Made by a program: the position numbers and the translations under genes
Assembly: GCA_910588955.1 (NCBI GenBank)
Contig: CAJURQ010000053.1
Span: forward strand, 1 to 8,806
Length of the DNA: 8,806 nucleotides
Source of the DNA: an uncultured Lachnospiraceae bacterium
GTDB taxonomy: Bacteria; Bacillota; Clostridia; Lachnospirales; Lachnospiraceae
Reading direction: 5' to 3'
Part shown: positions 1 to 6,215 of the stretch, in pieces
How positions within the stretch are numbered: position 1 is the stretch's first letter
Layout of the letters: each line of letters starts with the position of its first letter
The notes under the pieces: generated by a model
Seen by the model: only the letters and a program-made list of their open reading frames with translations
Told to the model about the DNA's origin: nothing
Databases searched by the model: none

Positions 1-76
1 GGTGGGACTTGAACCCACACGTGGTTGCCCACAACAGATTTTGAGTCTGCCTCGTCTGCCATTCCGACACACCAGC
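1..76 (-). tRNA. tRNA-Leu (CAA anticodon), 3' end cut by window edge
   Basis: Read on the minus strand, the 5' acceptor half GCTGGTG starts at 76. It is followed by a D-arm, an anticodon stem GCAGA/TCTGT closing the loop CTCAAAA (anticodon CAA, reading UUG leucine codons), a long variable arm with a GTGG/CCAC stem, and a T-arm GTGGG-TTCAAGT-CCCAC. The long variable arm is typical of class II tRNAs such as Leu. The sequence stops after the first base of the 3' acceptor strand, so about six acceptor bases, the discriminator and any encoded CCA lie outside the window. It is preceded by its own promoter at 137-165. Confidence 0.95.
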
Positions 77-211
77 TCTCATTTTAGCCCGGCTGCAGCG
101 ACCGCCTGTCCGGCTCATCATCTGCAACCAAGCTATATCTTACCATAATGCCGGGCTGTTGGCAAGATTTATTCACAGGAAATCACAGAGATTTTTCCCG
201 CTCCTACCATC
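77..211. other. Intergenic region between lysA and tRNA-Leu
   Basis: Apart from the tRNA promoter (137-165), the region holds an imperfect GGAAAAATC/GATTTCC inverted repeat (about 178-199) after the lysA stop. It lacks a T-tract, so a lysA terminator is not evident. Confidence 0.5.
137..165 (-). promoter_or_regulatory. Sigma-70/SigA-type promoter for tRNA-Leu
   Basis: On the minus strand, TTGCCA (160-165, 5 of 6 to the -35 consensus) is separated by 17 bp from TAAGAT (137-142, 4 of 6 to the -10). A TG sits one base upstream of the -10, giving an extended -10. Transcription would start near 130, about 54 nt before the mature tRNA 5' end. The GC-rich sequence GCCCGGC (150-156) is inverted at 87-93, but one arm lies upstream of the start site, so it is not an RNA hairpin. 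Confidence 0.7.
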
Positions 212-1483
212 CTAAACCCCCAGCTTCCCATACACCTCAAACCCGTCAAGCGTCGCGAAATAATCCTTCGGCGTCTCCGCCCTTCTGATGAGCTGCACGC
301 TGCCGTCCTCTTTCAGCAAAAGTTCCGCCGACTTCAATTTCCCGTTATAGTTATAACCCATGGCGTAGCCGTGCGCGCCCGTGTCGTGGATCACCAGATA
401 GTCCCCTTTCTCGATCTCCGGGAGCATCCGGTCAATGGCAAACTTGTCGTTGTTCTCGCAGAGAGACCCGGTCACGTCATACTTGTAGTCGCAGGGCGCA
501 TTCTCCTTGCCGAGCACCGTGATGTGATGGTACGCGCCGTACATGGCAGGACGCATGAGATTCACCGCGCAGGCGTCCACACCGATGTACTCCTTGTGGG
601 TGTGTTTCTCGTGAATCGCCTGTGTCACAAGCGCACCGTAAGGTCCTGTCATAAAGCGCCCCATCTCGGTATAGATCGCGGTATCTCCCATGCCCGCAGG
701 GACAAGTACCTCGTCAAACACCTTATGCACACCCTCGCCGATGGCTCTGATATCGTTCGCCTCCTGATCGGGCTGGTAAGCGATGCCCACGCCGCCGGAA
801 AGATTGATGAAGGAAAGCTGCACGCCCACCTTCTCCTTGATCTGCACCGCCAGCTCAAAAAGCTGTTTCGCAAGCTGGGGATAGTATTCGTTTGTCACCG
901 TATTGCTTGCCAAAAACGCGTGAAGCCCGAAACGCTTCACCCCTTTTTCCTTCAAAATGCGATACCCCTCAAAAAGCTGCTCCGGCGTAAACCCATACTT
1001 GGAGTCGCCCGGGTTGTCCATGATACCGTTGCTCATCTGGAACACGCCGCCGGGGTTGTAACGGCAGCTCATGGTCTCGGGCAGTTTCCCCAGAATGCCC
1101 TCCACAAAGTCGATGTGCGTAATGTCATCCAGATTGATGATGCCGCCCACCTTCGCGCAGTATTCGTACTCCTGTGCCGGGGTATCGTTGGACGAAAACA
1201 TAATGTCGTCTCCGTTGATTCCGAGAGCGTTACTCAACATCAGCTCCGTCATGGAGGAACAGTCACAGCCCGCGCCGTACTCGTGCATGATCTGCATCAA
1301 AAACGGATTCGGGCAAGCCTTTACCGCAAAGTACTCCTTGAAGCCTTTGTTCCACGCAAACGCCTCCTGCACGGCTTTTGCGTTCTCCCGGATGCCCTTC
1401 TCGTCATAAATATGAAAGGGCGTGGGATAGGTCTTTACAATCTCCTCTATCTGTTCCTTTGTCACAAAAGGTAATTTACTCAT
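212..1483 (-). CDS. lysA: Diaminopimelate decarboxylase (PLP-dependent)
   Basis: This 423-residue cytoplasmic enzyme would decarboxylate meso-diaminopimelate to L-lysine, the last step of lysine synthesis. It has the alanine-racemase-like fold III layout. The Schiff-base lysine is K55 in YFAVKACPNP. H188 in GLHAFLASN is the PLP-stacking histidine. The glycine-rich phosphate loop is LSGGVGIAY (228-236), and E273-x-GR is the EPGR-equivalent. C342 in GSLCENND is the active-site cysteine of the partner subunit, and the C-terminal GYNYNG motif supplies Y379. Length matches the family. Some motifs deviate (HAF for the usual HCHIGS-like segment, EMGR for EPGR), so a related fold III decarboxylase is possible but less likely. 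The ATG at 1483 has GGGAGGAG at 1493-1500, inside the end of ung. The eight-base overlap with ung suggests translational coupling. Confidence 0.88.
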   Translation of the reverse strand: MSKLPFVTKEQIEEIVKTYPTPFHIYDEKGIRENAKAVQEAFAWNKGFKEYFAVKACPNPFLMQIMHEYGAGCDCSSMTELMLSNALGINGDDIMFSSNDTPAQEYEYCAKVGGIINLDDITHIDFVEGILGKLPETMSCRYNPGGVFQMSNGIMDNPGDSKYGFTPEQLFEGYRILKEKGVKRFGLHAFLASNTVTNEYYPQLAKQLFELAVQIKEKVGVQLSFINLSGGVGIAYQPDQEANDIRAIGEGVHKVFDEVLVPAGMGDTAIYTEMGRFMTGPYGALVTQAIHEKHTHKEYIGVDACAVNLMRPAMYGAYHHITVLGKENAPCDYKYDVTGSLCENNDKFAIDRMLPEIEKGDYLVIHDTGAHGYAMGYNYNGKLKSAELLLKEDGSVQLIRRAETPKDYFATLDGFEVYGKLGV

Positions 1484-2177
1484 TTTCGTTTTCTCCTCCC
1501 GTAATGTTCTCTATCTGCCAGTCGATCGGCTCCACGCCGTTTTTCTCCAAAAAGGCGTTGCACTGGCTGAAATGCCTGCACCCGAAAAATCCCCTGTACG
1601 CCGACAAAGGGCTTGGATGCGGCGCTTTTAAGATCAGATGCTTTGGATTGGTCAGCATCGGAATCTTGCTCTGCGCAGGGCGTCCCCAAAGCAGATACAC
1701 GATCGGTCGATCCTGCTCGTTCACCGCCCGAATCACCGCGTCCGTGAACTCCTCCCATCCCTTTCCCTGATGGGAATTTGCCTGATGCGCCCGCACGGTA
1801 AGCACCGTGTTCAAAAGCAGCACGCCCTGATCTGCCCACTTCTGCAGATACCCGTTATCAGGTATGTAACAGCCCAAATCATCCCGCAGCTCCTGATAGA
1901 TATTCTGCAAAGACGGCGGAATCTCCCTCTGATCCGGCAGCACCGAAAAGCTCATGCCGTGCGCCTGATGTTCATTGTGGTAAGGATCCTGCCCCAGAAT
2001 CAGCACCTTCACTTTACCTAACGGCGTAAAATGAAAGGCGTTAAAAATATCGTCCGCAGGCGGATAAACCACCCGTTTACTGTACTCCTCTTTCACGAAC
2101 ATGTAAAGGTTTTTGTAATAAGGCTTACGAAATTCACTGTCCAGAGCCTGCGCCCAGTCGTTTGCCAGCATCGCCAT
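1476..2177 (-). CDS. ung: Uracil-DNA glycosylase, family 1
   Basis: This 233-residue base-excision repair enzyme removes uracil from DNA. All family 1 motifs are present: the water-activating loop GQDPYH (62-67) with catalytic D64, the NTVLTVR segment with N123 for uracil recognition, LLWG (162-165), and the minor-groove loop HPSPLS with H187 followed by RGFFGCRHFS. D64, N123 and H187 carry the same numbers as in the E. coli enzyme, which supports the chosen start. The ATG at 2177 has AGGAG at 2186-2190, eight bases upstream. A second in-frame ATG two codons later is poorly spaced. The gene follows the hisF terminator and overlaps lysA by eight bases, so the two are probably co-transcribed. 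Confidence 0.97.
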   Translation of the reverse strand: MAMLANDWAQALDSEFRKPYYKNLYMFVKEEYSKRVVYPPADDIFNAFHFTPLGKVKVLILGQDPYHNEHQAHGMSFSVLPDQREIPPSLQNIYQELRDDLGCYIPDNGYLQKWADQGVLLLNTVLTVRAHQANSHQGKGWEEFTDAVIRAVNEQDRPIVYLLWGRPAQSKIPMLTNPKHLILKAPHPSPLSAYRGFFGCRHFSQCNAFLEKNGVEPIDWQIENITGGENENE

Positions 2178-2204
2178 AATATGTTCTCCTCTTCTCTTTC
2201 GTTA

Positions 2205-2222
2205 TATGCGCCCCTGCGCATA
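2205..2222 (-). other. Perfect 7-bp hairpin in the ung leader
   Basis: TATGCGC and GCGCATA flank a four-base loop. The hairpin begins where the T-tract of the preceding terminator ends and lies 14 bases upstream of the ung Shine-Dalgarno site. It has no T-tract of its own, so it is not a terminator. It may be a 5' stabilising or regulatory structure if ung transcripts start upstream. Confidence 0.5.
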
Positions 2223-2261
2223 AAAAGGGCATAGAACCGCCTCTGTCCTGTTCCTATGCCC
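2222..2261 (-). terminator. Intrinsic terminator downstream of hisF
   Basis: On the minus strand the stem GGGCATAG (2254-2261) pairs with CTATGCCC (2227-2234). It can also be drawn as a 7-bp stem, one bulged G and a further GAAC/GTTC helix, with a 12-base loop. Five Ts follow at 2222-2226. It lies about 70 bases beyond the hisF stop and before ung, and would end the membrane protein-hisH-hisF transcript. Confidence 0.75.
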
Positions 2262-2281
2262 CTTTGCATACCCGAATCCAC

Positions 2282-2310
2282 AATATATAAATCTATACGG
2301 AAAATGCCAC
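2282..2310 (-). promoter_or_regulatory. Possible promoter for ung-lysA
   Basis: On the minus strand, GTGGCA (2305-2310, 4 of 6) and TATATT (2282-2287, 5 of 6) are separated by 17 bp, just after the hisF stop. Transcription would start near 2275, upstream of the terminator hairpin at 2222-2261, which would then sit in the ung leader. The A/T-rich context makes chance matches likely. No better promoter is seen between hisF and ung. Confidence 0.3.
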
Positions 2311-2330
2311 ATTTTCGGCTTTCTCCTTCG

Positions 2331-3092
2331 CTATAATCTCACCGAGATACCTTTTTCCCGCAGATACGCCTTCAAATCCCGTATTTCCATCTCCTTGAAG
2401 TGAAAGAGCGATGCCGCCAATGCCGCCTCCGCCTTCCCCTCCGTAAACGCCTCGTAAAAATGCTCCATAGTGCCCGCGCCGCCGGAAGCGATCACCGGGA
2501 TTGACACATTCTCCGCAACCGCTCTCGTCAGTTCCAGATCATATCCCGCCTTCGTACCGTCCCCGTCCATACTGGTCAGCAGAATCTCTCCCGCCCCCAG
2601 CTTTTCCGCTTTCATAGCCCATTCCACGGCGTCGATCCCCATATCCACGCGACCGCCGTTTTTGTAGATGGTAAAACCTGTCCCATCGGCGCGTCTCTTC
2701 GCGTCGATCGCCACAACCACACACTGGCTGCCGAATTTATCCGCCGCCTCACTGATCAGATTCGGATTCATGATCGCCGCCGAATTGACGGATACTTTGT
2801 CCGCCCCCTCCCGCAGAATCGCTTTAAAGTCGTCTACGGTACGGATGCCGCCGCCCACCGTAAAGGGGATAAACACCTTCTCGGCAACTTTTCTCACCAT
2901 CTCCACAGCCGTGTCCCTCGCGTCGGAGGAAGCCGTGATATCCAGAAAAACAAGCTCGTCCGCTCCCGACTTGTCGTAAGCCGCGCCGACCTCAGCCGGA
3001 TCGCCCGCATCCTTAAAATTGATGAAATTAACACCCTTGACAACCCTGCCGTTTTTCACATCCAGACAGGGAATAATCCGCTTTGTGTGCAT
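2331..3092 (-). CDS. hisF: Imidazole glycerol phosphate synthase, cyclase subunit
   Basis: This 253-residue (beta/alpha)8-barrel takes ammonia from HisH and converts PRFAR to imidazole glycerol phosphate and AICAR, linking histidine and purine synthesis. The N-terminus MHTKRIIPCLD provides catalytic D11, and VVVAID provides catalytic D130, both at the family's usual positions. The phosphate-binding loops VGGGIR (79-84) and ASGGAGT near the C-terminus are intact. Length is normal. The ATG at 3092 lies 12 bases after the hisH stop, and its GGACGGAG-like ribosome site overlaps that stop. It is the last gene before the terminator at 2222-2261. Confidence 0.98.
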   Translation of the reverse strand: MHTKRIIPCLDVKNGRVVKGVNFINFKDAGDPAEVGAAYDKSGADELVFLDITASSDARDTAVEMVRKVAEKVFIPFTVGGGIRTVDDFKAILREGADKVSVNSAAIMNPNLISEAADKFGSQCVVVAIDAKRRADGTGFTIYKNGGRVDMGIDAVEWAMKAEKLGAGEILLTSMDGDGTKAGYDLELTRAVAENVSIPVIASGGAGTMEHFYEAFTEGKAEAALAASLFHFKEMEIRDLKAYLREKGISVRL

Positions 3093-3104
3093 CGCCGCTC
3101 CGTC

Positions 3105-3713
3105 CTATATTTTCAAAAAGTTCTGCAATATCTTAAGTCCTGTCTCCGAGCTTTTCTCCGGGTGGAACTGGCAGGCAAACACATTGTCCCGCTCCACCGA
3201 AGCGTGAATCAGCGTCCCGTACTCCGTTGCCGCCTTCACGATCTGCGGGTCATCCGCTTTCAGATAGTAGGAATGCACGAAGTACACATAAGCGCCCTCC
3301 GCAATTCCCTGAAACAGCCGTCCCGGATTCGGAAACGTCAGCGAATTCCATCCGATGTGAGGGATTTTTAAGTCCTCCCCATCAGGAATGCGCACGATTT
3401 TTCCGGGCAAAAGTCCAAGCCCTTCCACTCCCGGCGCCTCCTCGCTGCTCTCAAACATCAGCTGCAGACCGAGGCATATCCCGAGAAAGGGAATCTTTTT
3501 ATCCACCGCTTCGCGAATCACGGAAACCAGTCCATAACCGTGCAGCTTTTGCATGGCGTCGCCAAACGCGCCCACGCCGGGCAGAATCACGTGATCCGCA
3601 GATAAGATTTTTTCCCTGTCCCTTGTCAGCACAGCCTCGTGTCCGAGCAGCGCAACCGCCTTCTCCACGCTTTTGATATTTCCGGCGTCATAGTCAATAA
3701 TCGCTACCATCAT
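3105..3713 (-). CDS. hisH: Imidazole glycerol phosphate synthase, glutamine amidotransferase subunit
   Basis: This 202-residue class I glutaminase supplies ammonia to HisF. The catalytic triad is visible: nucleophile C80 in GICLGLQ, and H184 and E186 in CQFHPEKS. The oxyanion region PGVGAFGDAM (45-54), HIGWN and YFVHSYY are also conserved. Two adjacent ATGs exist (3713 and 3710). The first makes an ATGA overlap with the stop of the upstream membrane-protein gene. There is only a weak ribosome site before it (GGGTTGGA), so translation probably depends on the upstream gene. The N-terminus VAIIDYDAGN is the standard start of the family. Confidence 0.97.
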   Translation of the reverse strand: MMVAIIDYDAGNIKSVEKAVALLGHEAVLTRDREKILSADHVILPGVGAFGDAMQKLHGYGLVSVIREAVDKKIPFLGICLGLQLMFESSEEAPGVEGLGLLPGKIVRIPDGEDLKIPHIGWNSLTFPNPGRLFQGIAEGAYVYFVHSYYLKADDPQIVKAATEYGTLIHASVERDNVFACQFHPEKSSETGLKILQNFLKI

Positions 3714-6055
3714 TCCAACCCGTCTATTCTCTCAATAATCTCCTCTTCCTCCGGCAGCACATCCTGTCTGCCTGCAGGAACCTCCTCGCCATACACCGCG
3801 CCGTTTATAATCGCTTCCAATCTCTGCGAATAGGTCACATCATCCTCCGAGGCAAGGATCTCCAACGCATCCGCCTCCGATACGCCGAAATCTGCCGACA
3901 GCCTCTCCAGAATCTGCGCGTAGATATCGCTGACCTCGCCTACCACATTATAGCTCTCCGCCTCCGGCAAAACTACCTGATAGCGTTGTACCCCGGTAAT
4001 CAGCGCATTCAGCGCTTCCAGACGCATGTCGAGGTTTACATAATTTTCATAGGAAGTTAGTTTCCGGTTCATCTGCAAAATCAGATTACTTCTCTGGAAC
4101 AAAACTTCATCCTGCTCATCTAACTTCTTTCCATACAAAAGATCGTACACTTGAGCATAATCCTGATGATCATATGCCATATGCGCCTCTTTCTTTTCCG
4201 TATAGTTTGGCAGGAAGGAAACCAGCAATACAATACATGCCGCAATCGTACCGCAGAACACAAATACCGTTATCACTTTCTTTTTGGAAAGTTTCTTCTC
4301 CGGCTTTGCAAAAAGATCTACTTCTTCCTCTTCTTTTTTCTTCTTTTCTTTCTTCTTTTTCTTCTTTGCTTTCTTGTCTTCTTCGCCCTCGGCGCCTTCT
4401 TCTCCTTCGCCCTCTCCCTCTTTGCCTTTCTTGCCCTTTTTCTTATCTTTCTTTTTCTTCTTTTTGCCCTTCTTATCCTCTTCCTTCAGTTCCTCCAAGA
4501 TTTCCTTGTTCTCGTCGGTAACTGTTCCCGTCTCGCCATCGCTATCCGCCAAAACCTCCGCCGCAACAGGATCTTCGTCCTCGTCCGTCTCCAGCAGGAA
4601 ATTCATAACTCTTGCAAAAAAACCGGGCTTCTTCTCTCCCTCTTCCTCCGCTTGCGGTTCCTGCTCTGTCGTTTCTGCCAGAAGCGCCTCCAGTTCATCC
4701 CCGGATTCTTCGGCTGCGGCTTCCTCGTCTCCGCTCTTCTTCTTTTTCCCAAACAGTTTCTTGCGCTTCTTTTTCTCTTTCTTCGGTTTCCCTCCGCCTT
4801 CCCGCTCCGCGATCTCTTCCGGCGTCAGCTCGCGGATACTCTCCGCCTCTCTCGCCGCTTCATCATTTTCAAAGAAGTCGAAACTGCTGTCTCCGCCGTC
4901 ATCCGCTCCTTCCAGCATCGCCAATATATCGTCATCCGGTGAAACGCCCTGATCGGACTCCTCCAGCAAATCGTTAATCTCCGACAACGCTTCATCATGC
5001 TCCATCCCTGACAACAGCGAAGAGAGATCTTCATCACTCTCCCCTGTTTCTTCCAAGGCAAAATCATCCGCTCCGCCTTCCTCGTCAGATAAATCGCCGC
5101 TCAAAAGACGGTCAATATCCTCCTCAGACATCAACCCGTCCATCTCATCATCCGCGCTTTCCGATTCCTCCAGAGCCAAATCATCCAGCGAAAGGTCGTC
5201 TAACGCCATCTCGTCCTCGCCGCTCTCACCAAGATCGAGTCCGTCCAGCGTAAGGTCATCTAACGCCATCTCGTCCTCGCCGCTCTCGCCAAGATCAAGT
5301 CCATCCAGCGTAAGGTCGTCTACTGCCATCTCGTCCTCGCCGCTCTCACCAAGATCGAGTCCATCCAGCGTAAGGTCATCTAACGCCATCTCGTCCTCGC
5401 CGCTCTCACCAAGATCAAGTCCGTCCAGCGTAAGGTCGTCTACTGCCATCTCGTCCTCACCGCTCTCGCCAAGATCGAGTCCATCCAGCGCAAGGTCGTC
5501 TACTGCCATCTCATCTTCAACGCTCCCGCCAAGATCGAGTCCATCCAGCGCAAGATCGTCTACTGCCATCTCGTCTTCAACGCTCACGCCAAGATCGAGT
5601 CCGTCCAGCGCAAGATCGTCTACTGCCATCTCGTCTTCAATGCTCCCGCCAAGATCAAGTCCGTCCAGCGCAAGATCGTCTACCGCCGTCTCATTCTCGT
5701 CGCTCTCGTCAAGCTCGAGTCCGTCCAGTGTAAGATCATCCAGCGGCAGCTCCTCATCTCCGGAAGCAGAATCGGAAGCGGCATTATGCTCATTCATAAA
5801 CGCGAGCATCGCCTCCATGTCCTCCGCCTCGTCGCTTTCCTGAGCCTGCACTTCTTCCTCCGTGCCGCCGAGAGTGCCCATGGACACCAGCATCTCCTCT
5901 ATCTCCTGAGAAGACAGGGCTTTCCCGCCATCCGCAGGAGCTGTCTGATTATCTCCGCTTTCCGTCCCAGACGAAGTCTTTTCATCTCCATCCGGTTTCC
6001 CGCCTCCCAATATAGAATCTAATAAACTGTCTAAGTATTCTTCACTCGAGCTCAT
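3710..6055 (-). CDS. Single-pass membrane protein with ten acidic 20-residue repeats and Lys/Glu blocks, function unknown
   Basis: I do not recognise a characterised family. The chosen ATG (6055) has GGGGAG six bases upstream and gives 781 residues; an in-frame GTG at 6091 has no ribosome site. Layout: an acidic N-terminus (1-98); ten 20-residue repeats of the type EDEMAVDDLALDGLDLG (99-298); a low-complexity acidic region to about 410; a basic block (about 423-440); a short hydrophobic segment FFARVMNFLL (479-488); Lys/Glu-rich blocks (about 527-578); one transmembrane helix (about 594-616); and a mostly helical C-terminal domain of about 165 residues. The KKLSKKK before the helix suggests the long N-terminal part is cytoplasmic and the C-terminus external. 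LMSEEDIDRLLSG (308-320) and LSSQEIEEML (47-56) resemble the FliM/FliY CheY-docking peptide. No signal peptide is seen. The gene is first in a likely operon with hisH-hisF and overlaps hisH by ATGA. A role as scaffold or adaptor is inference only. Confidence 0.85.
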   Translation of the reverse strand: MSSSEEYLDSLLDSILGGGKPDGDEKTSSGTESGDNQTAPADGGKALSSQEIEEMLVSMGTLGGTEEEVQAQESDEAEDMEAMLAFMNEHNAASDSASGDEELPLDDLTLDGLELDESDENETAVDDLALDGLDLGGSIEDEMAVDDLALDGLDLGVSVEDEMAVDDLALDGLDLGGSVEDEMAVDDLALDGLDLGESGEDEMAVDDLTLDGLDLGESGEDEMALDDLTLDGLDLGESGEDEMAVDDLTLDGLDLGESGEDEMALDDLTLDGLDLGESGEDEMALDDLSLDDLALEESESADDEMDGLMSEEDIDRLLSGDLSDEEGGADDFALEETGESDEDLSSLLSGMEHDEALSEINDLLEESDQGVSPDDDILAMLEGADDGGDSSFDFFENDEAAREAESIRELTPEEIAEREGGGKPKKEKKKRKKLFGKKKKSGDEEAAAEESGDELEALLAETTEQEPQAEEEGEKKPGFFARVMNFLLETDEDEDPVAAEVLADSDGETGTVTDENKEILEELKEEDKKGKKKKKKDKKKGKKGKEGEGEGEEGAEGEEDKKAKKKKKKEKKKKEEEEVDLFAKPEKKLSKKKVITVFVFCGTIAACIVLLVSFLPNYTEKKEAHMAYDHQDYAQVYDLLYGKKLDEQDEVLFQRSNLILQMNRKLTSYENYVNLDMRLEALNALITGVQRYQVVLPEAESYNVVGEVSDIYAQILERLSADFGVSEADALEILASEDDVTYSQRLEAIINGAVYGEEVPAGRQDVLPEEEEIIERIDGLE
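4321..4367. repeat. 47-base uninterrupted pyrimidine/purine tract inside the membrane-protein gene
   Basis: The plus strand reads only C and T for 47 bases, and the coding (minus) strand is all purine, encoding the Lys/Glu block just before the transmembrane helix. Related runs occur between 4430 and 4475. Such tracts can adopt triplex DNA or cause slippage. Here it follows directly from the AAA/AAG/GAA/GAG codon content, and the reading frame stays open. Confidence 0.8.
5162..5761 (-). repeat. Coding minisatellite: ten 60-bp units (20 codons each)
   Basis: Ten in-frame units of exactly 60 bp encode residues 99-298 of the membrane protein. Units 2-9 are near-identical; the first (5702-5761) and last (5162-5221) are degenerate, as expected at array edges. 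Units alternate between AVDD and ALDD toward the low-coordinate end. The pair 5221-5340 differs from 5341-5460 at only about four positions, which points to a recent 120-bp duplication of a two-unit block. Many differences between units are synonymous. Confidence 0.95.
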
Positions 6056-6060
6056 AACTT

Positions 6061-6066
6061 CTCCCC
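6061..6066 (-). promoter_or_regulatory. Ribosome binding site deciding the start of the membrane-protein gene
   Basis: GGGGAG on the minus strand lies five bases before the ATG at 6055. The longer reading from GTG at 6091 would translate through this site and has no purine-rich site of its own, so the ATG is preferred. Confidence 0.75.
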
Positions 6067-6087
6067 ATTTGTAACTATTTGCTGCCT

Positions 6088-6137
6088 TCACAGTTACTCA
6101 CATTCATTTATGTCACACTACCTCACATTTTATCACA
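6088..6137 (-). promoter_or_regulatory. Five direct TGTGA repeats over the -10 region and leader (possible operator)
   Basis: TGTGA on the minus strand occurs at 6133-6137, 6123-6127, 6113-6117, 6098-6102 and 6088-6092, with start-to-start spacings of 10, 10, 15 and 10 bp. That puts the copies on the same or opposite helix faces. The first copy overlaps the extended -10, and the rest cover the start site and leader of the membrane-protein gene. This could be a multi-site operator or an RNA element bound in series. No binding protein is suggested by the window itself. Confidence 0.45.
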
Positions 6138-6155
6138 TCTTCCCTCATTTAACAA
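6127..6155 (-). promoter_or_regulatory. SigA-type promoter for the membrane protein-hisH-hisF unit
   Basis: TTGTTA (6150-6155, 4 of 6) is separated by 17 bp from TAAAAT (6127-6132, 5 of 6). A TG one base upstream of the -10 gives an extended -10. Transcription would start near 6120, leaving a leader of about 65 nt. The leader contains a GTAACT/AGTTAC inverted repeat (6071-6076 and 6092-6097) immediately before the ribosome site. Confidence 0.65.
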
Positions 6156-6168
6156 ATCCCTTTTCCAA

Positions 6169-6213
6169 AATCGCGTGCTATCGCGCTCGATTCAGAGAAT
6201 GCTCCGCATTCTC
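6169..6213 (-). terminator. Two tandem hairpins after the sirtuin-like gene, possible weak terminator
   Basis: Two bases beyond the stop of the sirtuin-like gene, a perfect 8-bp hairpin GAGAATGC/GCATTCTC with a three-base loop (6195-6213) is followed by a GC-rich AATCG/CGATT structure (6169-6192) and a short run of four Ts. The T-run is poor for intrinsic termination, so this may instead be a 3'-end stabilising structure. It lies just upstream of the next promoter. Confidence 0.4.
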
Positions 6214-6215
6214 CC

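Noticed and set aside
371..1474. Plus-strand open frame of 367 codons opposite lysA
   Set aside because: It lies exactly antisense to a gene with complete PLP-enzyme motifs, has no recognisable domain, and its Arg/His/Leu-rich composition is typical of an antisense shadow.
2093..2281. Possible 62-codon leader peptide overlapping the start of ung
   Set aside because: It starts at a GTG with no ribosome site, runs through the terminator hairpin and then through ung in another frame; no run of regulatory codons is seen.
4151..4952. Plus-strand open frames rich in Phe, Leu and Ser that look like membrane proteins
   Set aside because: They are the complement of the Lys/Glu-rich codons of the membrane-protein gene; the hydrophobicity is an artefact of reading AAG/GAA runs backwards.
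5162..5761. CRISPR-like or non-coding repeat array
   Set aside because: The period is exactly 60 bp with no unique spacers, and it stays in one open frame; it is a coding minisatellite.
3710..6055. FimV-type polar scaffold
   Set aside because: Acidic repeats and a single membrane helix are shared, but the LysM domain is missing and the long acidic arm precedes the helix rather than following it.
6056..6091. Upstream GTG start adding 12 residues to the membrane protein
   Set aside because: There is no ribosome site before the GTG, whereas GGGGAG precedes the ATG at 6055 at good spacing.
6088..6137. CRP binding sites
   Set aside because: The pentamers are direct repeats without the paired TCACA half-site at CRP spacing, and the host is probably a Clostridium-type bacterium without a classical CRP system.
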